Source: Aliarcobacter butzleri
GTDB taxonomy: Bacteria; Campylobacterota; Campylobacteria; Campylobacterales; Arcobacteraceae
Assembly (NCBI GenBank): GCA_012522985.1
Contig: JAAYJJ010000054.1
Coordinates: 1 to 12,850, forward strand
Length of the DNA stretch: 12,850 nucleotides
Reading direction: 5' to 3'
Part shown: in pieces, positions 1 to 6,997 of the stretch
Layout: every line of letters starts with the position of its first letter
How positions within the stretch are numbered: the first letter of the stretch is position 1
Notes under the pieces: model-generated
Seen by the model: the letters and a program-made list of their open reading frames with translations, nothing else
Database searches by the model: none
What the model was told of the DNA's origin: nothing
Program-made: the position numbers and the translations under genes

Positions 1-80
1 CAATTATCATCTTCATATTACTTATAAATCTACAATCTACTTTTAAATAAATTATTATTTTTATCAAAAATAGAGCAACA

Positions 81-103
81 ACTCTTTAAAAAAAGAGTAT
101 AAT
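81..103 (+). promoter_or_regulatory. Probable promoter with overlapping inverted repeat, upstream of the DUF2156 gene
   Basis: A consensus -10 box TATAAT lies at 98-103, 27 bases before the GTG start at 131. Directly before it, ACTCTTT (81-87) and AAAGAGT (92-98) form a 7-bp inverted repeat with an AAAA loop, whose right arm touches the -10 box. I see no convincing -35 box. The repeat could be an operator or a weak terminator of a gene outside the window. The rest of 1-130 is AT-rich with nothing else I can support. Confidence 0.45.
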
Positions 104-130
104 TTTCAAAAAATATTTTGGAGAAATAGA

Positions 131-1111
131 GTGTCAATATTGACAATAAATAATATAGCATTAAAACATTTTGATTTAAGATCAAAAGAGATTATGAACC
201 AATATTTAGAGCTTATAGATATAGATATTAGTGATTATACCTTTGCTCAAAACTATATTTGGCTAAGTACTGTTAGTGGATTTTATAGTATTATAGATGA
301 TACTTTTTGTCTTTTTGCTTTAAATGGTGGGGAGCTTTCTATGCTACTTCCTCCTATAGGTAAAAAGGAGAATATTCATCAAGCTATTATTAGTTGTTTT
401 GAGATTATGAATGCTCATAATAGCAATAAATATTATTCAAAAATAGAGTATGTAAATGACAATATTTTAGAGAGTTTTGTTAATTATTTAGAAGAGGGTA
501 CTGTTGTTTTTGAACCTTTAGAAGAGTTTATTATAGAAAAAAAGTTAGTAGATTATATCTATAAAATAGATGATTTAATAGAGTTAAAAGGAGATGCTTA
601 TAAATCTAAAAGAAATGAGATTAATAAGTTTAAAAAGGTGTATTCAAACTATAAAATAGAGCTTTTAGATAAGTATAAACATGGACCCTCTATTTTGGCA
701 CTATTTCATAAATGGGTAGGTGATAGAGTAAAATATATGCCAAAAGAGGAGATAGAGAATTTTATGGATGGGATATATTTTGAAAGATTTGCTATTAAAA
801 GGTTGATCAATGAGTATGATATGTTAGGACTTTTTGGTATAGTGCTGTATATTGATGATGAACTAAAGGCTTTTACTGTTGGCGAAAAGATAAACCCAAC
901 AACATCTAGTGTGATTATTGAAAAAACAGATTTTGAGGTTTTGGGTTGTGCACAGTTTATTTTTAGGGAGTTTTCCAAATATCTAAAAGAGGAATTTGGA
1001 AGTTTATATATAAATGTAGGTGATGATATGGGTTTTGAAAATCTTAAGAAAGTAAAAATGTCATATAGACCAGAAAAACTTATACCCAAATATACCATAT
1101 ATCAAAAATGA
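131..1111 (+). CDS. DUF2156 (LPG_synthase_C-like, GNAT-fold) protein
   Basis: A 326-residue soluble protein without signal peptide or membrane segments. The middle and C-terminal halves resemble the DUF2156 family, the GNAT-like fold also found at the C-terminus of phosphatidylglycerol lysyltransferases (MprF). The characteristic part is DYIYKIDDLIELKGDAY (about residues 140-156) followed by a basic KSKRNEINKFKK stretch, then a second acyltransferase-like half ending near residue 320. Stand-alone DUF2156 proteins have no membrane flippase part and their substrate is generally unknown; aminoacyl or acyl transfer is inferred from the fold. The start is GTG, supported by GGAG at 120-123 with a 7-base spacer. 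The stop overlaps the next gene's start as ATGA, so the two are very likely translationally coupled and work on related substrates. Confidence 0.8.
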   Translation: MSILTINNIALKHFDLRSKEIMNQYLELIDIDISDYTFAQNYIWLSTVSGFYSIIDDTFCLFALNGGELSMLLPPIGKKENIHQAIISCFEIMNAHNSNKYYSKIEYVNDNILESFVNYLEEGTVVFEPLEEFIIEKKLVDYIYKIDDLIELKGDAYKSKRNEINKFKKVYSNYKIELLDKYKHGPSILALFHKWVGDRVKYMPKEEIENFMDGIYFERFAIKRLINEYDMLGLFGIVLYIDDELKAFTVGEKINPTTSSVIIEKTDFEVLGCAQFIFREFSKYLKEEFGSLYINVGDDMGFENLKKVKMSYRPEKLIPKYTIYQK

Positions 1112-1554
1112 TAAGAGTAGCAAATATAGATGATCTAAAAAACCTACTTGAGCTAGAGTCAAGAGTTTTTTCTAAATATGATTATCCAATAAATAAAAAA
1201 AGTTTTATATACCATATTAAAAAAGAGCATATAATAGTAGTTGGAGATAAAAATCATATTTATGGATATATACTCTTTTTTGATTATAAAAAGAGTATAA
1301 GAGTTTACTCTTTGGCTATAGATATACCATTTACCAATCAAGGCTATGGAACAAAACTTATGGAGTATTTGATCAAATTTGCAAAAAAAAGTAAAAAAGC
1401 TATTACTTTAGAGGTAAAAATAGATAATTATAATGCAATATTTTTTTATGAAAAGTTTAATTTTAAAAAAAGTATAATTTTAAATAACTATTATCTTGAT
1501 GGTAAAGATGGAATAAAAATGAAAGCTGATTATTTTCTTGACAACTTAAGTTAA
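1108..1554 (+). CDS. GNAT family N-acetyltransferase (RimI-like)
   Basis: A 148-residue single-domain GNAT protein, normal length for the family, expected to transfer an acetyl group from acetyl-CoA to an amine in the cytoplasm. The acetyl-CoA pyrophosphate-binding loop is visible as NQGYGTKLM (residues 77-85), although the last small residue of the Q/RxxGxG/A motif is replaced by lysine. The C-terminal motif NYNAIFFYEKFNF (107-119) matches the N-x-x-A-x-x-F/LY pattern of RimI-type enzymes. Its ATG overlaps the stop of the DUF2156 gene by four bases, so it depends on upstream translation and has no separate RBS. The substrate cannot be read from sequence; a RimI role on ribosomal protein S18 is not supported strongly enough to name the gene. 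Its final codons contain the -35 box of the next promoter. Confidence 0.85.
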   Translation: MIRVANIDDLKNLLELESRVFSKYDYPINKKSFIYHIKKEHIIVVGDKNHIYGYILFFDYKKSIRVYSLAIDIPFTNQGYGTKLMEYLIKFAKKSKKAITLEVKIDNYNAIFFYEKFNFKKSIILNNYYLDGKDGIKMKADYFLDNLS

Positions 1555-1567
1555 GTTCTGTTAGAAT
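1538..1567 (+). promoter_or_regulatory. Sigma70 promoter of the nosB-like/nosZ pair
   Basis: TTGACA (1538-1543) is a perfect -35 box, followed after 18 bases by TAGAAT (1562-1567), with TG at 1559-1560 giving an extended -10. The -35 lies within the end of the GNAT gene. A perfect 10-bp palindrome, AACTTAAGTT (1543-1552), sits between the boxes and could be a regulator site. It does not match the FNR (TTGAT-N4-ATCAA) or NssR-type (TTAAC-N4-GTTAA) patterns well. Transcription would begin around 1574 and cover both nos genes. Confidence 0.65.
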
Positions 1568-1580
1568 ATACAAGATATTA

Positions 1581-1597
1581 AAAGGGGTTATAATATG
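1581..1597 (+). promoter_or_regulatory. RBS and ATG of the NosB-like gene, in a different frame from its main ORF
   Basis: AAAGGGG (1581-1587) lies 7 bases before ATG 1595-1597, the best start signal in the region. From this ATG the frame encodes MNKNILLSKFLQ and stops at TAG 1631-1633. The long downstream frame has no ATG and would have to start at GTG 1642, without an RBS and inside a hydrophobic helix. This signal therefore marks the true start and implies a frameshift between 1598 and 1633. Confidence 0.75.
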
Positions 1598-2811
1598 AAT
1601 AAAAATATCTTATTATCAAAATTTTTGCAATAGTCGCCTTTGTGTTGTTGGTATATAATTTTACTATCCCATCTGTTTTTTTTCATAATCTTCAAGATAG
1701 TGTAAAAAGTGGACAGAAAGAGTTTTCTACTCTTACCCATAGTATATGGGATTTTTATGCTAAAGATAGGTATATAAACATAAGTGTAGTATCAGATACT
1801 CAGTATCCTTTAGAAAAGATGATAGAAGAAAGACACGAAATAGGAGCCTCTTCTTTGCCTGTATGGAGATTTTCTTTATTTGCACCAAACTATCCAAAAG
1901 AGGCTTTTCCTGATGGATTACCTGTATTTATTCATCTTGATGGCTTAAGTGGTGAAGTTCATGAGATGGATATTATAAATCACTATATTGGTATGAAGCC
2001 TATGGAAGAGGGAGCTAAACTAGAGCGACAAGTTGTTCCTTATGTGTTGATTATTTTATCTTTATTTGTATTGTTATTTATTTTTGTAGAGAATAAAGTA
2101 ATAAATTGGTTAATATCAATAGCTATTGTTACCCCTTTTGCCTTTGTTGGTGTTTATGCTTTTTGGCTTTATAAGTTTGGGCATGATTTGGTTAATGGAG
2201 CTATTACGATTAAGCCATTTATGCCTGTCTTGCTAGGAACTGGTAAAGTTGCACAGTTTTCTACCGTATCATCTCCAGAAAGTGGTTTTTGGATGTTGGT
2301 ACTTATTGCTATTTTTTCTGCACTTGCACTACTTTTTAAAAGAAAATATGAAACTTTTGAAGAGTCAAAAACAAGTCAATATCTAGCTTATATTAGTGTT
2401 GCTTTTGCACTTTTTGCTATAGTATATCTATCACAAATCAATCAAGTTACTCAAGAAACAAAAATAGAAGATAAAGAGCAACTTATATTAGAAAAACAAG
2501 AGCAAGAAAGAGCTAGAGTAGAAGAAGAGAAAAAAGTACAAAAAGAGCAAGAAGAGAGCTTAAAGCATGAGATAAAAGCTATAGAACAAAGTGTTCCAAC
2601 ATCAGCTTTAGTTAAAGTAAGTGCTATGTATAAAATAAGATGTGCTTCTTGTCATGGTGCAAAGGGTGATGGAGCTATTGGTCCTAGAATAATAGGAGTA
2701 GAAGAAGATAAATTTTATAAGAGCTTAGAAGATGAACTTCATAGTGAAATAGTCAATGACATAAGTAGCGATGAAATAAAAGAGCTTTTTGAAGAGATAA
2801 CCAATTTTTAA
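1595..2811 (+). CDS. NosB-like membrane protein with C-terminal cytochrome c domain (5' frameshift)
   Basis: An integral membrane protein encoded 12 bases before nosZ, probably part of the electron path or maturation of nitrous oxide reductase. The intact frame from GTG 1642 gives 389 residues: an extracytoplasmic domain of about 115 residues, membrane segments near 131-149, 152-176, 215-233 and 247-264, a charged coiled coil (about 268-316), and a c-type heme motif CASCH (C334, C337, H338). No methionine follows H338, so the usual distal heme ligand is absent; H367 is a possible substitute. One extra base in the A4T5 run at 1618-1626 would join the RBS-supported start to this frame, giving 405 residues and a first membrane helix (ILLSKIFAIVAFVLLVYNF). 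Five helices then place the heme domain in the periplasm; without the first, the topology would invert. Similarity to NosB is inferred from topology and position next to nosZ, so no symbol is given. Confidence 0.75.
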
Positions 2812-2823
2812 TAGGAGTGTAAT

Positions 2824-5418
2824 ATGATGGCAAGTGGTCTTTTTAGAAAAATTATTTTGTTGTTGTTTTTTGCTTGTAGCTTATTTGCTCAAAGTGAATT
2901 TACCAAAATTATGAAAGAAAGAGGGCTTAGTGAAGAAGATGCACTATCAGCACTAAAAGTCTATAATCCAAGTGGAGTTCATGATAAATATTATGCTTTT
3001 GCATCAGGTGGACAATCAGGACATATTTTAGTCTATGGAATACCATCTATGAGGATAATCAAATATATTGCTGTTTTTACGCCAGAGCCTTGGCAAGGAT
3101 ATGGTTTTGATGAGGAGTCAAAAAAGGTTTTAAGACAAGGTAATATTAGAGGAAGAGAGATCAATTGGGGAGATACCCATCACCCAGCAATATCAGAAAC
3201 AAACGGTGAAGCTGATGGGGATTTTTTATTTGTTCATGATAAAGCAAATGCTAGAGTAGCTGTTATAGATCTAAAACATTTTGAAACTACTCAAATAGTT
3301 GTTAATCCTATATTTAAATCCTCTCATGGAGGGACATTTGTAACTCCAAATACTGATTATATCCTAGAAAGTGCACAATATGCAGCTCCTTTTGAAAATG
3401 TATATTATCCAATAGAAGCATATAAAGATATCTATAGAGGTGGAGTGACATTTTGGAAATTTGATAGAAAAGAGGGTAAAATCAAGCAAAAAGAGTCCTT
3501 TTCTTTGGAACTTCCTCCATATATGCAAGATTTAACTGATGCAGGAAAAGGGCTTAGTGATGGATGGGGATTTAGTACATCTTTTAACTCAGAGCTTTAT
3601 ACAGGTGGTATAGAAAAAGGGCTTCCTCCTTTTGAAGCAGGATGTAGTAGAAATGATACAGATTATCTACATATGTATAACTGGAAAATCTTGGAAAAGC
3701 TTTTAAAAGATCCAAAAAACTATATGGTTATAAATAATCATAAAGTTATACCTATTGATGTAGCTGTTGCTAATAATGCTCTATTTTTAATCCCAGCTAG
3801 TAAGTCTCCACATGGTATAGATGTAACACCAGATGGAAAATATATCATAGTTTCAGGTAAACTAGATACGCAAGGTAGTGTGTATGATTTTCAAAAAATC
3901 TTAGATACTATTAAAAATAGAGATTTTAGTGGTGTAGATCCATATGGGATACCTGTAATTGATATGAAAAAAGTTCTTCATGGTCAGCTAGAAATTGGAC
4001 TAGGTCATCTTCATAATACTTTTGATAAAGAAGATGGGATAGTATATAGTTCTTTGTATGTGGATTCTCAACTTGTAAAATGGAATTATAAAACTCTAAA
4101 ACTCCTTGATAGAGTAAATATTCACTATAATGTAGGACATATTGAAGCTATGGAAGGAAAAACAACAGATCCTCAAGGTGAGTATTTGATTTCACTTAAT
4201 AAACTAGCAATTGATAGATTTTTGCCTGTTGGTCCTTTGCATCCACAAAATAACCAACTTATAGATATTGGTGGTAAGAAAATGAAGCTTATACTAGATG
4301 CTCCAATACCACTAGGTGAGCCTCATGAAGCTGCTACTATAAGAGCATCTAAGATAAAAGATAAGATTATTACAAGATTTCCTATGGGAACAAACTCTAG
4401 GACTATGGAGCCTCATGAAGGCAAAACTTTAGCAGGAGAAGAGAGGATTGAGAGAGATGGAGATCATGTAAAAGTTTATATGACATTGGTTAGATCTCAT
4501 ATAAACCCAGAACATATCACGGTAAACAAAGGTGATAAGGTAACTTTATATATAACCAATATAGAAAGAGCTCAAGATGAAACACATGGTTTTACTGTAG
4601 ATCATTTTGATTTGCATACCTCACTTGAACCAGGAGAGACTACGCAAGTTGATTTTATAGCTGATATTGAAGGTGTTTTTCCTTTTTATTGTACAGAGTT
4701 TTGTTCAGCACTACATATGGAGATGTTAGGGTATTTGTTGGTCAAAGATCCAAAGAAAAAGTATGATTGGATAGAAAAAATCAAAATTAAATCTCTTTCA
4801 AAAGAGGAGCTAGAAAAAGAGTATAAAAAAGCAACACAAGCAAATAAAGCAACAATAAAGATGATAGAGCTGTTGTTTGCATTTTTAGAAGAGAATGAAT
4901 ATAGCAAATATACAACAGTTAAAAACTTAGTAGAAGATGCTATGACACAGTTTGATAAAGCCAAAGCTGAACAAGAAATAGCAAACAAAGCACATAAAGA
5001 AGATGATTTACAAAAAGCTATTTTGACTGAAAATATGGTTTGGCAATATTTGGTAAAAACTGCTGATTCAGCTATAAGAGGAAAAGATTTACTTATAGAT
5101 TTTAGAGCAACACCAAAAACTCCACAAGCTCAAAAGGGTGAAGTGGCATTTAATGAAAATGGATGTTCTGGTTGTCATGTAGTAGGTAAAGTAAGCTCTG
5201 GACCTGATTTGATAGGGGTTCTAACAAGACATGCCAATGCTGAACAATGGGTATTTGAATATATTAAAGATCCAGAGAGTAAGTTTCACGAACCATATAT
5301 GAAAACATTGATTAAATATTTTAATCTAAGGATGCCAAACCAAAGAGCATCTGATGAAGATATAAAAAATATTATAGAATATTTCAAATGGATTGATGAA
5401 AACTCATATTTATTTTAA
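2824..5418 (+). CDS. nosZ: Nitrous-oxide reductase, clade II, with C-terminal cytochrome c domain
   Basis: The terminal enzyme of denitrification, reducing N2O to N2 in the periplasm. The N-terminus is a Sec-type signal peptide (basic start, ILLLFFACSLFA, cleavage after about residue 22) with no twin arginine, typical of clade II. The beta-propeller carries all seven CuZ histidines: H119/H120 (GDTHHPA), H168 (SSHGG), H330 (SPHGID), H395 (GHLH), H439 (VGHIEA) and H501 (GEPHEA). The cupredoxin domain has the CuA ligands H588 and C623-TEF-C627-SAL-H631-ME-M634. A helical linker (about 655-760) leads to a monoheme domain with CSGCH (781-785) and probable distal M837 (RMP). At 864 residues it matches the long Campylobacterota form, which has the extra cytochrome. 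ATG 2824 has AGGAG at 2813-2817; a second ATG follows immediately. All catalytic residues are present, so it should be functional if copper loading factors (NosDFYL) exist elsewhere. Confidence 0.98.
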   Translation: MMASGLFRKIILLLFFACSLFAQSEFTKIMKERGLSEEDALSALKVYNPSGVHDKYYAFASGGQSGHILVYGIPSMRIIKYIAVFTPEPWQGYGFDEESKKVLRQGNIRGREINWGDTHHPAISETNGEADGDFLFVHDKANARVAVIDLKHFETTQIVVNPIFKSSHGGTFVTPNTDYILESAQYAAPFENVYYPIEAYKDIYRGGVTFWKFDRKEGKIKQKESFSLELPPYMQDLTDAGKGLSDGWGFSTSFNSELYTGGIEKGLPPFEAGCSRNDTDYLHMYNWKILEKLLKDPKNYMVINNHKVIPIDVAVANNALFLIPASKSPHGIDVTPDGKYIIVSGKLDTQGSVYDFQKILDTIKNRDFSGVDPYGIPVIDMKKVLHGQLEIGLGHLHNTFDKEDGIVYSSLYVDSQLVKWNYKTLKLLDRVNIHYNVGHIEAMEGKTTDPQGEYLISLNKLAIDRFLPVGPLHPQNNQLIDIGGKKMKLILDAPIPLGEPHEAATIRASKIKDKIITRFPMGTNSRTMEPHEGKTLAGEERIERDGDHVKVYMTLVRSHINPEHITVNKGDKVTLYITNIERAQDETHGFTVDHFDLHTSLEPGETTQVDFIADIEGVFPFYCTEFCSALHMEMLGYLLVKDPKKKYDWIEKIKIKSLSKEELEKEYKKATQANKATIKMIELLFAFLEENEYSKYTTVKNLVEDAMTQFDKAKAEQEIANKAHKEDDLQKAILTENMVWQYLVKTADSAIRGKDLLIDFRATPKTPQAQKGEVAFNENGCSGCHVVGKVSSGPDLIGVLTRHANAEQWVFEYIKDPESKFHEPYMKTLIKYFNLRMPNQRASDEDIKNIIEYFKWIDENSYLF

Positions 5419-5425
5419 ATACCAT

Positions 5426-5453
5426 ATAATATTTAGTAATATTATGCTAGAAT
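5426..5453 (+). promoter_or_regulatory. Extended -10 promoter of hpf with adjoining inverted repeat
   Basis: TG-C-TAGAAT (5445-5453) is an extended -10 box almost identical to the one before the nosB-like gene. No -35 box is evident. Immediately upstream, ATAATATT (5426-5433) and AATATTAT (5438-5445) form a perfect 8-bp inverted repeat with a TAGT loop, ending at the T of the TG extension. It could be an operator covering the promoter; in DNA this AT-rich, chance is also possible. It lies in the 63-base gap between nosZ and hpf, suggesting hpf is expressed on its own. Confidence 0.5.
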
Positions 5454-5481
5454 ATGATAATTTTATTTAAGGAGTGAAGCC

Positions 5482-6024
5482 ATGAATACAGGTATAGTTG
5501 GAAGACATATAGAACTAACTGATACAATCAAAAATCATATAAATGCATCAATAGAGACATTTAAAAAATTTAATTTAGATATTATCTCAGTAAATGCTGT
5601 AGTATCAAAAGAGTCAAAATATGGAAAAGTTGGTTTTACTTTTGAATTTGCTATAAATGTAGCAAATATAGATACAGTAGTAATCAAACAAAAAGATAAA
5701 GATTTGCATAGTGCTATAGATATTGCTACAGATAGGGTAAATAAGTTTTTAAGAAGACATCATGATAAGATTTCAGGGCATAAAGCTTTAAGACTTTCTG
5801 ATGTTGAAATCAATGAAACTGAAGATTTAATAGCAAATGAACTAGAAAAACTTGAAAATGAGATAGTTCCTGTTAAATTAAAATCATATAAACCTATGGA
5901 TATCGAAGAGGCTTTAGAAGAGCTAAAAGCTGGTGGCGATGTGTTTAAAGTTTTTTATGATAAAGATAGCAACCTAAGAGTACTATATAGACTAAAAACT
6001 GAAGGACAATTTGGATTGTATTAA
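5482..6024 (+). CDS. hpf: Ribosome hibernation promoting factor, long form
   Basis: A 180-residue protein that binds the 30S decoding region and, through its C-terminal domain, pairs 70S ribosomes into inactive 100S dimers during stationary phase or stress. The N-terminal domain (about 1-97) has the beta-alpha-beta layout of the YfiA/HPF family, including DLHSAIDIATDRVNKFLRRH. A variable linker (about 98-130) follows. The dimerisation domain (131-180) shows the hallmark KSYKPMDIEEALEEL and the ending LYRLKTEGQFGLY, close to the VLYRRKDGNYGLIE end of other long HPFs. AAGGAG (5469-5474) lies 7 bases before ATG. It has its own promoter and a strong terminator, so it is a monocistronic housekeeping unit set between respiratory genes. 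Nothing suggests damage. Confidence 0.95.
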   Translation: MNTGIVGRHIELTDTIKNHINASIETFKKFNLDIISVNAVVSKESKYGKVGFTFEFAINVANIDTVVIKQKDKDLHSAIDIATDRVNKFLRRHHDKISGHKALRLSDVEINETEDLIANELEKLENEIVPVKLKSYKPMDIEEALEELKAGGDVFKVFYDKDSNLRVLYRLKTEGQFGLY

Positions 6025-6027
6025 TAT

Positions 6028-6055
6028 AAAAAGCCTTTTTTTAAAAGGCTTTTTT
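6028..6055 (+). terminator. Rho-independent terminator after hpf
   Basis: AAAAAGCCTTTT (6028-6039) and AAAAGGCTTTTT (6043-6054) form a perfect 12-bp stem with a TTT loop, beginning four bases after the hpf stop and ending in a T run to 6055. The flanking A run makes it potentially active in both directions. It separates hpf from the peroxidase gene, and an upstream peroxidase start at TTG 6011 would have to be translated through it. Confidence 0.85.
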
Positions 6056-6079
6056 ATACCAAAAAGGTATATATACAAT

Positions 6080-6997
6080 ATTTTCGTTGTTTGTAAAGGC
6101 TTATTTATCTCTCTTTTTTTAGTAAGCTATTTACATAGTAGTGAGTTTATATCTCCTATTCCTCAAAATATTGACTTTGATAAAGCAAAGTCAAAACTTG
6201 GTGAAAAACTATTCTTTGATCCTATCTTATCAAAAGATAATACAATCTCTTGCTTTTCTTGTCATGATATATATAGTAGTGGAGCTGATAAAGAAAGAGT
6301 TTCTCTAGGGATAAATAATCAAAAAGGTAGCTTAAATGCACCAACACTATTTAATGCAGTATTTAACTTTAGGCAAAATTGGGATGGTAGTGCTAAAACT
6401 CTATCTTCTCAAGCTATAGGACCTATTACAAACTCTTTTGAAATGGGGCATAACTTTGGTGATCTGATAGATAGTTTAAATAATACTTTTTATAAAAAAG
6501 AGTTTGAAGCTATCTATAGTGATGGAGTAACTAAAGACAATATCTTAGATACTCTTGAGGAGTTTCAAAAAACACTTATCACTCCAAACTCACCTTTTGA
6601 TAGATATTTGCTAGGAGATAAGAGTGCAATAAGTAGCAATGCTAAAGAGGGATTTGCACTGTTTAAATCCAAAGGATGTATAGTTTGTCACAATGGTATC
6701 AATATAGGTGGGCAACTTTATAGTAAGTTTGGTATGGTAGAGCTTATTGATAATACAAATTATGGGCTATACAATATAACTAAAGATGAAGAAGATAAGT
6801 ACTACTTTAAAGTTCCAACTCTTAGAAATATAGCCCTAAGTGCTCCTTATTTTCATAATGGTAGTATTGATTTGCTTTATGATGCTGTTGTAATAATGCT
6901 TAAATATCAAGTAGGGAGAGAGACTTCTAGCGAAGATATAGATAAAATAGTAGAGTTTTTACATACTTTAACTGGAGAAAATAGATATGCAAAATAA
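6080..6997 (+). CDS. Diheme cytochrome c peroxidase (MauG/CcpA family), start uncertain
   Basis: A periplasmic enzyme reducing H2O2 to water with electrons from c-type cytochromes. Two heme motifs are present: CFSCH at 6251-6265 and CIVCH at 6677-6691. Other family marks are KLGEKLFFDPILSKDNTIS before the first heme, EMGHN (near 6440), VPTLRNIALSAPYFHNGS, and IMLKYQVG with a probable axial methionine. A signal peptide with the core LFISLFLVSYLHSS is visible, but no ATG or GTG precedes it in frame. The only common start codon, TTG 6011, lies inside hpf and would add about 30 residues read through the terminator. I placed the start at ATT 6080, giving FVVCKGLFISLFLVSY. Another possibility is TTG 6087 with one missing T in the T7 run (6114-6120), giving LFVKAYLSLFFLVSY. 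The 3' end overlaps the kinase start by 11 bases. Confidence 0.88.
   Translation: MFVVCKGLFISLFLVSYLHSSEFISPIPQNIDFDKAKSKLGEKLFFDPILSKDNTISCFSCHDIYSSGADKERVSLGINNQKGSLNAPTLFNAVFNFRQNWDGSAKTLSSQAIGPITNSFEMGHNFGDLIDSLNNTFYKKEFEAIYSDGVTKDNILDTLEEFQKTLITPNSPFDRYLLGDKSAISSNAKEGFALFKSKGCIVCHNGINIGGQLYSKFGMVELIDNTNYGLYNITKDEEDKYYFKVPTLRNIALSAPYFHNGSIDLLYDAVVIMLKYQVGRETSSEDIDKIVEFLHTLTGENRYAK

Noticed and set aside
1..16. Possible divergent minus-strand gene starting with ATG at 16-14 (MKMII) and leaving the left edge
   Set aside because: Only five codons are visible and there is no clear ribosome binding site.
706..1098. Minus-strand open frame of 130 codons opposite the DUF2156 gene, and smaller ones opposite the GNAT, nosZ, kinase and uup genes
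   Set aside because: All are antisense to genes with clear family signatures and show low-complexity, serine/phenylalanine-rich translations without RBS or recognisable motifs.
1269..1299. 12-bp perfect inverted repeat TATACTCTTTTT / AAAAAGAGTATA inside the GNAT gene, sharing AAAAAGAGTATAA with the region before the DUF2156 gene
   Set aside because: The same 13-base string also occurs inside nosZ (near 4814) as ordinary codons for KEYK, so it is a common word in this AT-rich coding sequence and not good evidence of a shared operator.
6011..6079. TTG start for the peroxidase inside the end of hpf
   Set aside because: It would add about 30 residues before the signal peptide and be translated through the terminator hairpin. 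The AAGGA before it encodes conserved hpf residues.
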